64,000 nucleotides of DNA, from NCBI RefSeq assembly GCF_003049685.1, contig NZ_PYSY02000003.1, positions 372,001 to 436,000 of the forward strand, written 5' to 3'. The stretch's first letter is position 1; every line of letters starts with the position of its first letter. Below, piece by piece: positions 25,494-35,065 of this stretch. The stretch is from Brucella pituitosa. GTDB taxonomy: Bacteria; Pseudomonadota; Alphaproteobacteria; Rhizobiales; Rhizobiaceae. The notes under the pieces were generated by a model. It was not told the DNA's origin. It did not search any database and saw only the letters and a list, made by a program, of their open reading frames with translations. The position numbers and the translations under genes are program-made.

Positions 25494-25814
25494 ATGTTGG
25501 GAAATCTGTCTGTCTTAGCAATCAGCGCCCTGATACTTGCAAGCTTTGCGAATTCCGCTTCTGGCGCATCGGTTGGTGCGGGTAATCCCTATCCCGTCAG
25601 CAACTACACGTGCGAGGACGGCACGCGTCTCGCAGTGCGTCTGCTCGGTGATGGCGCTTCGGTATCCATCAACGGCGCTAGTGCAGTGGACCTGCCGTCC
25701 ATGGGGCCAGACGGAACGACCTATTCGAACGGCCAGCACACGCTGACAGTCGTACAGGGACGCCTGTCGTGGGGCGTTGGCCGAGCCACGCCGTCCAAAT
25801 GCACCGGCGGTTGA
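25494..25814 (+). CDS. MliC-like periplasmic lysozyme inhibitor, 106 aa
   Basis: Signal peptide to about residue 24 (ALILASFANSASGA), then a short beta-rich domain with YTCEDGTRLAVRLLGDGASVSI, GTTYSNGQHTLTVVQGRLSWGVG and a final Cys, which fits the MliC fold (one disulphide, loop of S/G before the Y and W). MliC proteins bind C-type lysozyme in the periplasm. AGAGGA lies before the ATG. Family assignment is by pattern only. Confidence 0.65.
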   Translation: MLGNLSVLAISALILASFANSASGASVGAGNPYPVSNYTCEDGTRLAVRLLGDGASVSINGASAVDLPSMGPDGTTYSNGQHTLTVVQGRLSWGVGRATPSKCTGG

Positions 25815-26498
25815 GCGTCTCGGACGGATAGGGGGTTCACTCTCGTTGCTGATGCCGCAACAGGTACGGTACTGATGTAAGAGAGCGACTGCCCTTCCCA
25901 CGTCACACAGGCATCATCATACAAGGTGCCGCTGGCGGTCAGGGTGCGGATTCCGTCGCTTTCCGGCCGTGTATTCCAACTTGAAGCCGGTCACCATTCC
26001 GATCAATATTCGGCCACTTTGAGACCTGAGAAAGGGTACTTGGGTTAGCAACTTTGGCATGACGGTCTTTTGGAACAAGGGACGCGTAATTCCGGCAAAG
26101 AGCCGGCTGACCATGAGATTTTCGCGATGACTTTCGCGACATCGCAGGTCATCGCCATGTGTCAGCTTTCTTGAAGATCCTGCACAAACCTGTCAGTCCG
26201 CTCCCCACCCCTTCTCAGACGTTGAATGCAAGATAAGCGGAACGACCGCTTTAGAACGAGTGATAATGCTGCGCCAATGACCGCAATAGCGCTTAACAGT
26301 CCGGTAGCTTTAGACGTTGAAGGTCGCCGTTCCCAAGGCTACGAGTTACAACCGAAGCCTGCCGTTCGTCTAGGAAGACCGACGGTACAGCTTGTACTGT
26401 GAGCAATTGGTCTGCACAAAGCTGCTTCCCCACCCACAAGATCATTTTTTGCGACCCGGTAACGATTTCTATAAACCAAGGTATAACATTGTATTTCT
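25815..26498. other. degraded intergenic stretch with possible oxidoreductase relic
   Basis: On the minus strand around 26110-25920 a frame reads SRLFAGITRPLFQKTVMPKL and LIGMVTGFKLEYT. This recalls the C-terminal end of FAD-dependent oxidoreductases, but it has no start or N-terminal part. The 26.2 kb segment contains GACCGCTTTAGAA (26244-26256), a variant of the repeat at 22531. No intact gene. Confidence 0.35.
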
Positions 26499-27392
26499 CT
26501 ACCCACGGTGCCGCAGCGCATCCACAATGACTTTGAACGCCGGGAGGTTCTGGCGGCGGCTGGGATAATAGAGGAAATAGCCATCGAAAAACGGCGACCA
26601 GTCGTCGAGAACCTGGACCAGTTCGCCTGAAGCGATCTGCCGCTCCACAATGTTCTCCGGCACATAGGCGATGCCATAACCATTCAAAGCGGCGTCGATC
26701 ATTGCGTAAGAGTTATTGAAGGTGAGCTGGCCGTCGACGCGAACCCGTAACTCCTCACCGTCTTTTGCAAACTCCCAACCATAGAGACCGCCTGCGGTCT
26801 CTTGGCGCATGTTGATGCAGATGTGCCGGACGAGATCCTTCGGGTGTGCTGGCACGCCATGCGCGTCGAGATAATCCGGCGATGCCACCGCAACCAGCCG
26901 CCAGTCCGGTCCGATGCGGACCGCAATCATGTCCTTCTCGACGCTTTCGCCTAAGCGCACGCCAGCATCGAATCCTTCTTCGACGATATTGCGGAAGGTG
27001 CTGTCCAGCAGCAATTCGACACTGATGTCGGGATAGTCTTTAAGGACTGACTTCAGCTTCGGCCAGACGACACTTTCTAGCGCATGGTCGGACAGGGTTA
27101 GCTTTATCGAGCCCGACGGCTTGTCGCGAAACTCCATCAGCGCGCCGATCTCCTCCTCAATCTCTGCCATGCGCGGCGTGATCGTTCGAAGCAGGCGCTC
27201 GCCCGCAGCCGTAGTTGCCACATTGCGCGTCGTGCGGGTCAGAAGGCGGATGCCCATCCGCGCTTCGAGCTGCTTGATCGTATGACTGAGCGTCGATTGC
27301 GCTACGCCGATCCGTGCAGCTGCCTTTGTGAAGCTCCGCTCCTCGGCCACGATCCGAAACCAGGTCAGGTGGTTGAAATCGGTTTGCTCCAT
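26499..27392 (-). CDS. LysR family transcriptional regulator, 297 aa
   Basis: N-terminal winged helix at 1-60 (FNHLTWFRIVAEERSFTKAAARIGVAQSTLSHTIKQLE), then a co-inducer domain at about 90-290 (SGSIKLTLSDHALESVVWP, GFDAGVRLGESVEKDM). ATG 27392 (MEQTDFNHL) is preferred, with GGTGGGA upstream. Divergent from the MFS transporter with 134 bases between, so it very likely controls the MFS/cyclophilin-like/hydrolase operon and itself. Ligand unknown. Confidence 0.88.
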   Translation of the reverse strand: MEQTDFNHLTWFRIVAEERSFTKAAARIGVAQSTLSHTIKQLEARMGIRLLTRTTRNVATTAAGERLLRTITPRMAEIEEEIGALMEFRDKPSGSIKLTLSDHALESVVWPKLKSVLKDYPDISVELLLDSTFRNIVEEGFDAGVRLGESVEKDMIAVRIGPDWRLVAVASPDYLDAHGVPAHPKDLVRHICINMRQETAGGLYGWEFAKDGEELRVRVDGQLTFNNSYAMIDAALNGYGIAYVPENIVERQIASGELVQVLDDWSPFFDGYFLYYPSRRQNLPAFKVIVDALRHRG

Positions 27393-27526
27393 GTGTCCCA
27401 CCTGCTGCATCCATGAAAACATTAATCGACCACGTCGATTGGTTCATGCGGATTTTAGCGGGTAATCGCTTTATCGCAAAGCCGATAAGTTACATGCGAG
27501 CAAAATTTCAGAAGAAAGTGGATAGT

Positions 27527-28717
27527 ATGGATGCCCTCACAGCAGATGCAAGTAGCAGGCCCGTTGCCGCCTGGGGCGCCGTTCTTTCGATGGCACTCTG
27601 CGTGGCGATGCTGATCGCATCAGAGTTTATGCCAGTCAGCCTGTTGACGCCGATGGCCGAAGGGCTGCGCGCGACCGAAGGGCAAACCGGACAGGCGATC
27701 TCGATCAGCGGGCTGTTCGCCGTCATAGCCAGCATGCTTGTCACCACCGCCGCCGGAAAGCTGAACCGGAAGTCGGTGCTGATCGCGCTGACGGGTTTCA
27801 TGCTGCTGTCGCTGGTTCTGGTCGCCACCGCGCCGAATTTCACAGTCCTGATGATCGGCCGTGCTTTGCTCGGCATCTGCATCGGCGGCTTCTGGGCGCT
27901 AGCCACCGCGGTCATCATGCGGCTGGTTGAGGCTGAGGATGTGCCGCGCGCGCTTGCGCTGATGTATGGCGGCCAAGCGATTGCAGCAGCCTTCGCGGCC
28001 CCCGTAGGCAGCTATCTCGGCGGCATGTTCGGCTGGCGCGAGGTCTTCTGGGCGCTGACGCCGATCGTCGCCGTCAACATCGTCTGGCATGTAATCGCGC
28101 TGCCGTCCCTGCCTGCCGGCGGGAAGCAGAACTTCGGCGCCATGTTCGGCCTGCTGAAGCGCCCATATTTCCTGCGCGGCCTCGTGGCCTGCATGCTGTC
28201 CTGGGGTTCGGCCTTCACCATGTTCACCTATCTGCGCCCGTTTCTGGAGCAGGTGACGGGCGTGGATGTGACCATGCTTTCGGTGCTCCTGCTGCTTCTG
28301 GGCTGTGCGGGTTTCATCGGCACATGGGCCGCGGGCCGGTTCATCAAGGGCAATGTCGCCTCCCTCCTTAAATTGCCGGCGCTGATCATGGGCGGTGCGA
28401 CCGTCGGGCTTTTGCTGCTCGGCTTCTCGATCGCAGCCGCAGGTCTCTTCATGGCGATCTGGGGCGCGATGAACACCATGTTCTCCGTCATCTGGATGAC
28501 CTGGATGTCGCAGAACGCGGACGACGCGCCTGAGGCTGCCGGCAGCCTGATGGTTGCGGCGATCCAGACCTCGATCCTGCTCGGCGCGGTGGTGGGCGGC
28601 TTCCTGCTGGATGGTATCTCCATCCAGGCCACCTTTATCGGCAGCGTGGTTCTGGCCGTTCTCGCGGTCATGCTGATCGGCAACGGCCAGCGCCTGTTGA
28701 AGCCGAAGGAGGCCTGA
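27527..28717 (+). CDS. MFS efflux transporter, 396 aa
   Basis: Twelve predicted membrane segments from WGAVLSMALCVAMLIASEFMPVSLLTPMA onward, the drug:H+ antiporter-1 style seen in YdhP/AraJ/NepI relatives (SEFMPVSLLTPMAEGL). The loop with GKLNRKSVLI matches motif A between TM2 and TM3. ATG 27527 (MDALTADASS) is taken; an ATG at 27494 is possible. The next gene begins at the base after its stop plus one, so it heads a three-gene operon under the LysR protein. The substrate is unknown. Confidence 0.85.
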   Translation: MDALTADASSRPVAAWGAVLSMALCVAMLIASEFMPVSLLTPMAEGLRATEGQTGQAISISGLFAVIASMLVTTAAGKLNRKSVLIALTGFMLLSLVLVATAPNFTVLMIGRALLGICIGGFWALATAVIMRLVEAEDVPRALALMYGGQAIAAAFAAPVGSYLGGMFGWREVFWALTPIVAVNIVWHVIALPSLPAGGKQNFGAMFGLLKRPYFLRGLVACMLSWGSAFTMFTYLRPFLEQVTGVDVTMLSVLLLLLGCAGFIGTWAAGRFIKGNVASLLKLPALIMGGATVGLLLLGFSIAAAGLFMAIWGAMNTMFSVIWMTWMSQNADDAPEAAGSLMVAAIQTSILLGAVVGGFLLDGISIQATFIGSVVLAVLAVMLIGNGQRLLKPKEA

Positions 28718-28718
28718 C

Positions 28719-29189
28719 ATGACGGTGGCTTCTCGAATTTCCCGGCGTTCGCTGCTGGCCACCGGTGCGGCAAGCCTCGCCATCCCCACACTGATTACCG
28801 CGCTGACGGGCAAGGCCGGGGCGCAGGAAGGAGCCGCCATGCGCCTCAGATTCACCTTCGCCGACCAGGTCTTCACGGCAACGCTGGAGAATACCGCGCC
28901 CGCCCGCGACCTGTTCTCGGTGCTGCCGCTCGACCTGAAGATCAGCGACTACGCGGACAACGAGAAGATCGCCTATCTGCCGCGCAAGCTGAGCGACGAC
29001 GGCAGCAGCCGCATCAGTAACGAGGCGGTCGGCGACCTTTGCTATTACGCGCCCTGGGGCAACCTCGTGATGTTCTACGCCCCTTATCGATGGTCGCGCG
29101 GCCTGATCCGCCTCGGTCGTCTGGATGGCGGCATCGCGCCCCTCATGGTGCGAGGCGAATTCCCGCTGCACGCTGAGGCACTGTCCTGA
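28719..29189 (+). CDS. Tat-exported cyclophilin-like fold protein, 156 aa
   Basis: A twin-arginine signal (ISRRSLLATGAASLAIP) with cleavage near AGAQ, then a cyclophilin-like beta barrel of the PF18050 type: MRLRFTFADQVFTATLENTAPARDLFSVLPLDLKISDY, with the late APWGNLVMFY and LGRLDGGI segments. Such proteins are small, periplasmic and of unknown function. It starts two bases after the MFS stop, so the two are translationally linked. Confidence 0.8.
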   Translation: MTVASRISRRSLLATGAASLAIPTLITALTGKAGAQEGAAMRLRFTFADQVFTATLENTAPARDLFSVLPLDLKISDYADNEKIAYLPRKLSDDGSSRISNEAVGDLCYYAPWGNLVMFYAPYRWSRGLIRLGRLDGGIAPLMVRGEFPLHAEALS

Positions 29190-29268
29190 TCCTCAGTGTT
29201 GCGCACCCCACCGCCAATTTTGCCCTCATTGATCGAGGGCTTCCCATAAACAGCAAGGAGAATCTGAC

Positions 29269-30375
29269 ATGAATCAGCAAAGCACTCCCCGAAACGCAAC
29301 CGAACAGGACGCACCCGACACGGGCCGCCGTGATCTCCTCAAACTTGCTGGCGTGGGTGTCGCGGCCCTCGGCGCAGCGTCGTTCCTCAGCACTCCAGAA
29401 GCAAAGGCTCAGACGATGTCACAGGACTGGGACAAGGTTTTCCCGAAAAGCGAAAAAGTCGACCACCTGAAGGTATCGTTCAAGAACCGCTACGGCATCA
29501 CCTTGTCGGGCGATCTCTATCTGCCAAAGGAACGGGCGAACAGCCGTCTTCCCGCCATCGTCGTCAGCGGCCCGTTCGGCGCGGTGAAGGAGCAGTCTTC
29601 AGGTTTCTATGCGCAGACCATGGCCGAGCGCGGCTTCGCCACGCTGGCTTTCGATCCATCCTATACCGGCGAAAGCGGCGGTGAGCCGCGCAATGTCGCA
29701 TCCCCCGACATCAACACCGAGGATTTCATGGCCGGCGTGGACTATCTCGGCCTGCACGATGCTGTCGACCGCGAGCGTATCGGCGTGATCGGCATCTGCG
29801 GCTGGGGCGGCATGGCGTTGAGCGCCGTCGCGGTCGACAAGCGCGTCAAAGCCGTGGTCGCCAGTACCATGTATGACATGACCCGCGTCATGTCGAAGGG
29901 CTACAACGACAGCGTGACTTTGAAGCAACGCGCCCAGACGCTGGAGCAGTTGAGCCGGCAGCGTTGGGCGGATGCCGAAGCCGGAACGTCGGCCTATCAG
30001 ACAGCGTATAATGCCACTGTCGCGTCGGACTCGCCTCAGTTTATGATCGACTATCACGACTACTACAGCACGCCGCGCGGCTACCATAAGCGTGCGGTCA
30101 ATTCTGGCAACGCCTGGACGCAGACCACGCCCCTGCCTTTCATGAACCTGCCGATCCTGACCTACATCGCCGAGATCTCGCCGCGGCCGATCCTGTTCAT
30201 CCACGGTGAAAAGGCCCATTCACGTTACTTCAGCGAAACCGCCTTCGCGGCGGCTGCGGAGCCGAAGGAACTGATGATCATCCCGGGCGCCAGCCATGTC
30301 GATCTCTACGACAAGGTCGACCTGATCCCGTTCGACAAGCTGACCAGTTTCTTCAATCAGCATCTCGCCGCTTAA
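29269..30375 (+). CDS. Tat-exported alpha/beta hydrolase with Cys nucleophile, 368 aa
   Basis: Twin-arginine signal DTGRRDLLKLAGVGVAALG, AKAQ cleavage, then a hydrolase domain. The nucleophile elbow reads IGICGWGGMA, with Cys in place of Ser as in dienelactone hydrolase relatives. Other parts are FIHGEKAHS and the late GASHVDLYD histidine. The GPFGAVKEQSSGFYAQ stretch is typical of the YcjY-like exported group. AAGGAG lies eight bases before the ATG. Third gene of the LysR-controlled cluster. It probably hydrolyses an ester in the periplasm. Confidence 0.82.
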   Translation: MNQQSTPRNATEQDAPDTGRRDLLKLAGVGVAALGAASFLSTPEAKAQTMSQDWDKVFPKSEKVDHLKVSFKNRYGITLSGDLYLPKERANSRLPAIVVSGPFGAVKEQSSGFYAQTMAERGFATLAFDPSYTGESGGEPRNVASPDINTEDFMAGVDYLGLHDAVDRERIGVIGICGWGGMALSAVAVDKRVKAVVASTMYDMTRVMSKGYNDSVTLKQRAQTLEQLSRQRWADAEAGTSAYQTAYNATVASDSPQFMIDYHDYYSTPRGYHKRAVNSGNAWTQTTPLPFMNLPILTYIAEISPRPILFIHGEKAHSRYFSETAFAAAAEPKELMIIPGASHVDLYDKVDLIPFDKLTSFFNQHLAA

Positions 30376-30383
30376 GCTGCGTT

Positions 30384-30410
30384 GGCGCCTACACACATGG
30401 TGCAGGCGCC
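30384..30410 (+). terminator. hairpin after the Tat hydrolase
   Basis: GGCGCCTACA (30384-30393) pairs with TGCAGGCGCC (30401-30410), nine of ten positions, with a seven-base loop. It starts nine bases past the stop. No T-run follows; a second hairpin (TTGAGAAAC at 30419 with GTTTTCTCAA at 30438) comes right after. Confidence 0.5.
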
Positions 30411-30447
30411 GGAATTGGTTGAGAAACATCAGTAACAGTTTTCTCAA

Positions 30448-30734
30448 AAGGCAGCATATCTATTGCGAATTCCAAGAGCCGTCGGATTGATCACACTTTC
30501 ACAGGCATTTATTGAGGCGCATGTAGAATGTCCGCCGTTGGGTGTGCCTCGCGAAAATTCCAATGACCAGAATAAACGCGTTGCTGACGGGCAGTTTTGC
30601 GAGCCTATCGGAGACATTCTTTCAGTCGGCTGCCTCGCTGCAAAGCAGACGGCAATCGACAGTAGCAGCTTTTTTGGAAATCTTGCGATATCAACCATGG
30701 GATGCCTTTGGCGGGGTCAGATAAGTTCAAATTA
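30448..30734. other. intergenic stretch between convergent units
   Basis: No supported gene; overlapping short frames on both strands lack start signals. It separates the convergent hydrolase and aaeA genes. Confidence 0.4.
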
Positions 30735-31613
30735 TTAGTCGCGCGTCGGTTCAATCGAAACTGTTGCAGTGCGGCCCGCAATGAGCCGGACGGCCGCCGG
30801 GATGTCATCGATCTCGATCCGTACCGGAATCCTCTGAGCCAGACGGACCCATGAGAATGTCGGAGCCACGCTTGCGAGGGAGCCGACAGAGTCGCTTCGC
30901 TCCCGATCCTCTATACCGGCGGCGAAGCTCGCGACATGTCCGATCACCGGTTCCGGCTCACCCATAATATCGATCCTCACCAGATCGTTGACGTGGATTC
31001 TGGGAAGCTTTGTCTCTTCAAAATATCCTGCGACATAGATGGATTCTCTTTCAACCAGCACACCGATCGCACTTCCCGCAGTAACATAGTTCCCCTTGCG
31101 CAGAGAGAAGTTCGTAATCGCCCCTGAAACCGGCGCCTTCACGGTTGTCCGCTCAAGGTTGAGTCTGGCCAGATCCCGCGCTGCAAGTGCTGATTGATAT
31201 GCTGCGTTTGCCTGATGCATCTGGCTTTCCGCCTGCTGCCGCTGCTTTAGGCTGACTGCTTGTTTAGAGGCGAGCAGTTGATATCGTTCGAAATCCGTCC
31301 GCGCCAGCTCCGCCACGGCCTTCATGCTCAGTGTCTGAGCTTCCGCTTCGCGGAGTGCAAGCATGAAACGATCTGTTTCTATGCGGAACAGCGGCGTCCC
31401 TTTCTCCACCCGGGCGTTGTCCGACACGAAAACCTCAGTGACGGGGCCGGAGACATCCGGCGCAAGTCGCACGATATCAGCACGGATGTGAGCGTCGCGC
31501 GTCCATGGCGCGTCCATGTAGAAGGACCATAGGTGCCAGCTCAGTATCGCGGCGCAGCCCACCATAGAAAGTGTCAAAAGAGCTCGTCCGGAAATGATAG
31601 TGACATTCTTCAT
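30735..31613 (-). CDS. aaeA: AaeA-like efflux adaptor (HlyD/EmrA family), 292 aa
   Basis: An N-terminal anchor (GRALLTLSMVGCAAILSWHLW) is followed by PWTRDAHIRADIVRLAPDVSGPVTEV, the first lipoyl half typical of AaeA/EmrA adaptors, an alpha hairpin near 90-160, the second lipoyl half (ERTTVKAPVSGAITNFSLRKGNYV) and a beta-barrel. ATG 31613 overlaps the DUF1656 stop (ATGA). With AaeX and AaeB it forms a p-hydroxybenzoate-type aromatic acid efflux unit. Confidence 0.88.
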   Translation of the reverse strand: MKNVTIISGRALLTLSMVGCAAILSWHLWSFYMDAPWTRDAHIRADIVRLAPDVSGPVTEVFVSDNARVEKGTPLFRIETDRFMLALREAEAQTLSMKAVAELARTDFERYQLLASKQAVSLKQRQQAESQMHQANAAYQSALAARDLARLNLERTTVKAPVSGAITNFSLRKGNYVTAGSAIGVLVERESIYVAGYFEETKLPRIHVNDLVRIDIMGEPEPVIGHVASFAAGIEDRERSDSVGSLASVAPTFSWVRLAQRIPVRIEIDDIPAAVRLIAGRTATVSIEPTRD

Positions 31614-31819
31614 CTTTGAAACCAGTTTATAGCGACAGAAAACCCACCAAGGAGGGTGACGTAGATTGCTAGATTGAACAGCGGGCGATGCCATACCAGT
31701 CGATAAAATCCGACATTGTCGAGAACCGATGTGAGAACGCGGAACACGCCGTACGCGAAAAGGGCCACCCCTGCGAACAACGGCAGGAAGACGCCGTAGA
31801 GATCGAATTGTCCGGTCAC
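31610..31819 (-). CDS. aaeX: AaeX-like DUF1656 small membrane protein, 69 aa
   Basis: Two hydrophobic segments (FLPLFAGVALFAYGVF and LAIYVTLLGGFSVAI) joined by a short loop with WHRPLFNL, the DUF1656 signature. GTG start at 31819, overlapping the aaeB stop by four bases (GTGA), and its own stop overlaps the aaeA start. Found with AaeA/AaeB or FUSC pumps; the role is accessory. Confidence 0.85.
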   Translation of the reverse strand: MTGQFDLYGVFLPLFAGVALFAYGVFRVLTSVLDNVGFYRLVWHRPLFNLAIYVTLLGGFSVAINWFQR

Positions 31820-33858
31820 GCGGCGATCCTCCTTGTAGGTGGTGTTGTTAAAACCGGCGGATCAGCATCCGGGGCGAGGCAAAGGCGAAGACCGGCCGCG
31901 CTCACTAAAAGCTCCGCTTCCGCAGTTGATGTAATCTTCCCCGGAGCGGAAAGAATAAGATCGTCCAAAATCCTAAGGGCACTTTCCAAAGATCCGCGAC
32001 GGCCACAGGACTTCAGGTCGTACACTTCTTCCAGCACCTCGAAGACCGCTTCCGCTTTACAGCGGATAGAGCTGGACGCTTCATAAGTAAGCGTCTGCAT
32101 CGCCATCATATGAAGTCCCGTCCGCAGATCCCGTGTAAGGTCGGCATTTGCGGCATCGGAAGTCGGTGGAAGTTTTGCAGCTCTGGAAGCAAAGAGGCCG
32201 GCAACATCGATGACGCGATGATGCGTGACGTGGGTGTCGGTATGTCTGCCGGCTGCGATTTTCGCAACATGCTTCTGTGCAACGAAAAAAAGCCTTCTGG
32301 CGTTTGTCTCAGCCCTTACGGATCGGAAGAGCCTGCAGACCACAATCGTCCAGATCATCGCAAGAATGGTCGCGATTCCTGTGTTCGCGAATGTGAGGAA
32401 GTCGCTGCTCTGGTGTGACTGGAGCATGAGAAGAAGAGGAAAGTTTATACACAGTCCCATCCCGACGACTGCCAGGGAAGGCACAGCAAGGCATATCCCA
32501 GCCGGGATCAGAAACAGCCCGAGAGCTGCGGCGAGCGGCATAAATCCGTCGATCATTGGAAGGACCGCGAAGCCGTAGACGAACGCTGCGACGAGCGCAC
32601 CGATTGTCACGCCGACAAACTTACGCATGGCAGGGGCTGGATCGTCCATGGTTGCAAGCAGGCAACAAAGGACGCCTGATATCTGTGTGAATGTCATTCC
32701 GTCAGGCCAGCCGCTAGCGATCCAGAAAAAAGTCGATGACGACAAGCAAATCGCGACTGCCAGCGCTGATAACAAAGCCATGCCGACGTCACGATGCTGG
32801 GTTGGCGTCTGGTCGAGAGCAGCGAAGCGGCGAGCCGCTCTCGCCGTGTTCTCATCTTCTATGGCTTCGCGAAGGGTGCCGCAGTCATCGGAGATCCGAA
32901 GAATATCCCGCAGATTCCGAGCGGCGTTTGCAAGAAGGTGCTTTTCCCAAGAATGGGGCGCATCAAAACGGTCTAGCGCATAAATTTCTGTCTTGAAGCT
33001 TCCAGTGGGATTCTTTGATGCAGAGCCGATCGCCGAACCGACGGCCGCGATCAACGACAAAGCCTCTTCCGAGCCGGGCGTGTTAAGCTTGACCAGTGAT
33101 CGACGTAAATCCTCTAATTCTGCCAAGAGTGGAAGGAGAGATACCATGCGGTGCTGCAAAGATCGCACCAACGATATTGCACGTCGATATCTGGAGCCAT
33201 CATATTGAAGATGGGTTGTAAATGACCGCAAGTCTGCCGCATCCGCAGCCAGACCTAGTCGTTCCATTCTGCTCTGGTTTTCGTCACATTCTCCGACCGC
33301 CGTTGCAATGAGGAGCGGCTGCGCCCTGGCCATCCATCCGTCGATCCGATTGACGATAACGGTACCCACATGAGCTGGAAAGACGACATGACTGACGACC
33401 GACGCGCATAAAATTGCAAGACCGATCTCTTCAATGCGCGACACGACTGTGTCGAACGTGTTCGCCGGAACCGTGACCAACGGCAGTCCCGCAAGAAGCA
33501 CCGTATATCCGGCCAGCAACAGGACATAGCTTCGAGGCGTGCGGTCCAGAAGGCTGATGAAAGTGCATGCCGATACCCATGCAACGATCGCTGCTGAAAG
33601 CAGTATCGGCTCGTTCACCAGGTTCGGAACCATGATGATCGTTGCACCGCCGCCGATGAGGGTTCCGAGCAATCGATAGACCGACTTCGAGGAGATCGCG
33701 CCCGAAAGCGGATGAGCGACGATGTAGACGGTTGCCACCGCCCAAAACGGTCGAGGAAGATCGAAACTGACGGCGATATAATAGGCAAGCATTGCTGCCA
33801 GGAATGTCTTCAATGAAAAGACGACTGTGCCGGTGGTGACAACCGGCCGAGCGCTCAA
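31816..33858 (-). CDS. aaeB: AaeB-like FUSC family aromatic acid exporter, 680 aa
   Basis: Two repeats of about five to six membrane segments (about 12-160 and 340-490), each followed by a cytoplasmic helical domain; the first starts FSLKTFLAAMLAYYIAVSFDLPRPFWAVATVYIV, the FUSC hallmark. TTG at 33858 is the start, seven bases after AGGAG. The order here is aaeB-aaeX-aaeA, unlike aaeXAB of Escherichia coli. An AraC-type regulator lies divergently upstream. Confidence 0.85.
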   Translation of the reverse strand: MSARPVVTTGTVVFSLKTFLAAMLAYYIAVSFDLPRPFWAVATVYIVAHPLSGAISSKSVYRLLGTLIGGGATIIMVPNLVNEPILLSAAIVAWVSACTFISLLDRTPRSYVLLLAGYTVLLAGLPLVTVPANTFDTVVSRIEEIGLAILCASVVSHVVFPAHVGTVIVNRIDGWMARAQPLLIATAVGECDENQSRMERLGLAADAADLRSFTTHLQYDGSRYRRAISLVRSLQHRMVSLLPLLAELEDLRRSLVKLNTPGSEEALSLIAAVGSAIGSASKNPTGSFKTEIYALDRFDAPHSWEKHLLANAARNLRDILRISDDCGTLREAIEDENTARAARRFAALDQTPTQHRDVGMALLSALAVAICLSSSTFFWIASGWPDGMTFTQISGVLCCLLATMDDPAPAMRKFVGVTIGALVAAFVYGFAVLPMIDGFMPLAAALGLFLIPAGICLAVPSLAVVGMGLCINFPLLLMLQSHQSSDFLTFANTGIATILAMIWTIVVCRLFRSVRAETNARRLFFVAQKHVAKIAAGRHTDTHVTHHRVIDVAGLFASRAAKLPPTSDAANADLTRDLRTGLHMMAMQTLTYEASSSIRCKAEAVFEVLEEVYDLKSCGRRGSLESALRILDDLILSAPGKITSTAEAELLVSAAGLRLCLAPDADPPVLTTPPTRRIAA

Positions 33859-34258
33859 ACCTCATCTCCTGACTGTGAATTGCTTCGCATGACTCCGCGC
33901 TCATCAATGGTGCCGGTGAGGCCGTAGATCGCAGGCGAGACATAGCAAAAAAACGACGCCGCAACGCAGACGTGCAGATAAGCTTCTGCAGGGTCCACAC
34001 ATGAAATGGCCGGCGTATTTGTCGCCGGAGAAGTCAGTAAAGCACGGAACCAGGAGAGGAAGGAGCTCGTTCTCCTCAGAGTAGTGGGGAGATGCCTTCG
34101 AACTGCCCCGGCCCTCGACAGCCGTAATGAGACTTCGATTGACGAGAACGGGGTATAATGATGATGGTGTTGTTGAGATGCCATGGTCTTCTCCGAACGT
34201 CATATCCATTCGAAAACCTATCGACAAATCAGATCGAGGAATTTAGTTATTCTCTCAC
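33859..34258. other. divergent promoter region between aaeB and an araC-type gene
   Basis: A 400-base gap. Minus-strand frames of about 107 codons exist (starts near 34227 and 34184), but neither has a membrane, domain or ribosome-site signal, so I do not call them. It presumably holds the divergent promoters for the efflux operon and its regulator. Confidence 0.45.
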
Positions 34259-35065
34259 ATGATATCGAAATTCAACCAACATCCGATGTCCCTTTCCTGG
34301 GCTCGGGACGATCATGATCTCGACAAGTCCACGGCACGGGCGAGTGCTGTGAGGATCGATGTGTCGCAGAATGAACGCGAAGCACCTGAGCATCGCCATC
34401 GCAAGGGCCAGCTCGTTCTGGCTTTGCGGGGAGGAGTGACCTGCCGCGTTCCGAGCGGGATGTGGATGGTGCCCCCTCATTGTGGCGTCTGGGTTCCAGG
34501 GGGTATGCTGCACAGCAATGTTGCGACCGCCAATGCTCGCTTGTTCTTCTTGTTCATTGAGCCAGGCGCTGCCGACCTTCCGGACCGATGCTGCACACTT
34601 TCCTTGTCTCCACTTGTCAGGGAACTAATCATCGAGATGGCTGACCAGTCCGCAGTCGCGATGGCCGATGCTGAACTCATCACCACGCTGCTTCTATCGG
34701 CTCTGTCGCGTATGCCAGTAGAGGATCTGCATCTGCCACTGACGGATGAACCTCGACTTGAACGGATCGCGCGCGCATTGGTTGACGATCCTTCCGACCG
34801 TAGCACGATAGCGCAATGGGCGACGCGGGTAGCGTTGAGCGAGAATTCGCTCGCTCGTCTCGTTCAACAGGAGACCGGTCTGACTTTCGGTCGTTGGCGA
34901 CAGCAGTTGCAGTTGATCATCGCACTCCGAAGCCTTGCAGCCGGGGCGACGGTGCAGCAGGTTTCTGGCAACCTTGGATATGAATCGGTGTCTGCGTTCA
35001 TCACTATGTTCAAGAAAGCGCTTGGCACATCGCCGGCGAAATATCTCAAGAACCGGGACCGTTAA
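34259..35065 (+). CDS. AraC family regulator with cupin domain, 268 aa
   Basis: An N-terminal cupin-like sensor (EREAPEHRHRKGQLVLALRGGVTCRVPSGMWMVPPHCGVWVPGGMLH) and a C-terminal double helix-turn-helix at about 170-268 (STIAQWATRVALSENSLARLVQQETGLTFGRWRQQ, VQQVSGNLGYESVSAFITMFKKALGTSPAKYL). It is divergent from the aaeB-X-A operon and most likely its activator. Aromatic acids would be the expected inducers, by analogy. Confidence 0.82.
   Translation: MISKFNQHPMSLSWARDDHDLDKSTARASAVRIDVSQNEREAPEHRHRKGQLVLALRGGVTCRVPSGMWMVPPHCGVWVPGGMLHSNVATANARLFFLFIEPGAADLPDRCCTLSLSPLVRELIIEMADQSAVAMADAELITTLLLSALSRMPVEDLHLPLTDEPRLERIARALVDDPSDRSTIAQWATRVALSENSLARLVQQETGLTFGRWRQQLQLIIALRSLAAGATVQQVSGNLGYESVSAFITMFKKALGTSPAKYLKNRDR

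Noticed and set aside
27899..28876. A 325-codon minus-strand frame over the MFS gene
   Set aside because: It is antisense to a well-supported transporter, and its composition (Arg/Gln/His/Ala-rich, without hydrophobic core) is typical of the complement of GC-rich membrane-protein codons.
33859..34227. Minus-strand open frames of about 107-109 codons upstream of aaeB
   Set aside because: No ribosome site, no membrane or domain pattern, odd residue mix (many Ser/His/Thr). They lie in a divergent promoter region and are most likely chance frames.
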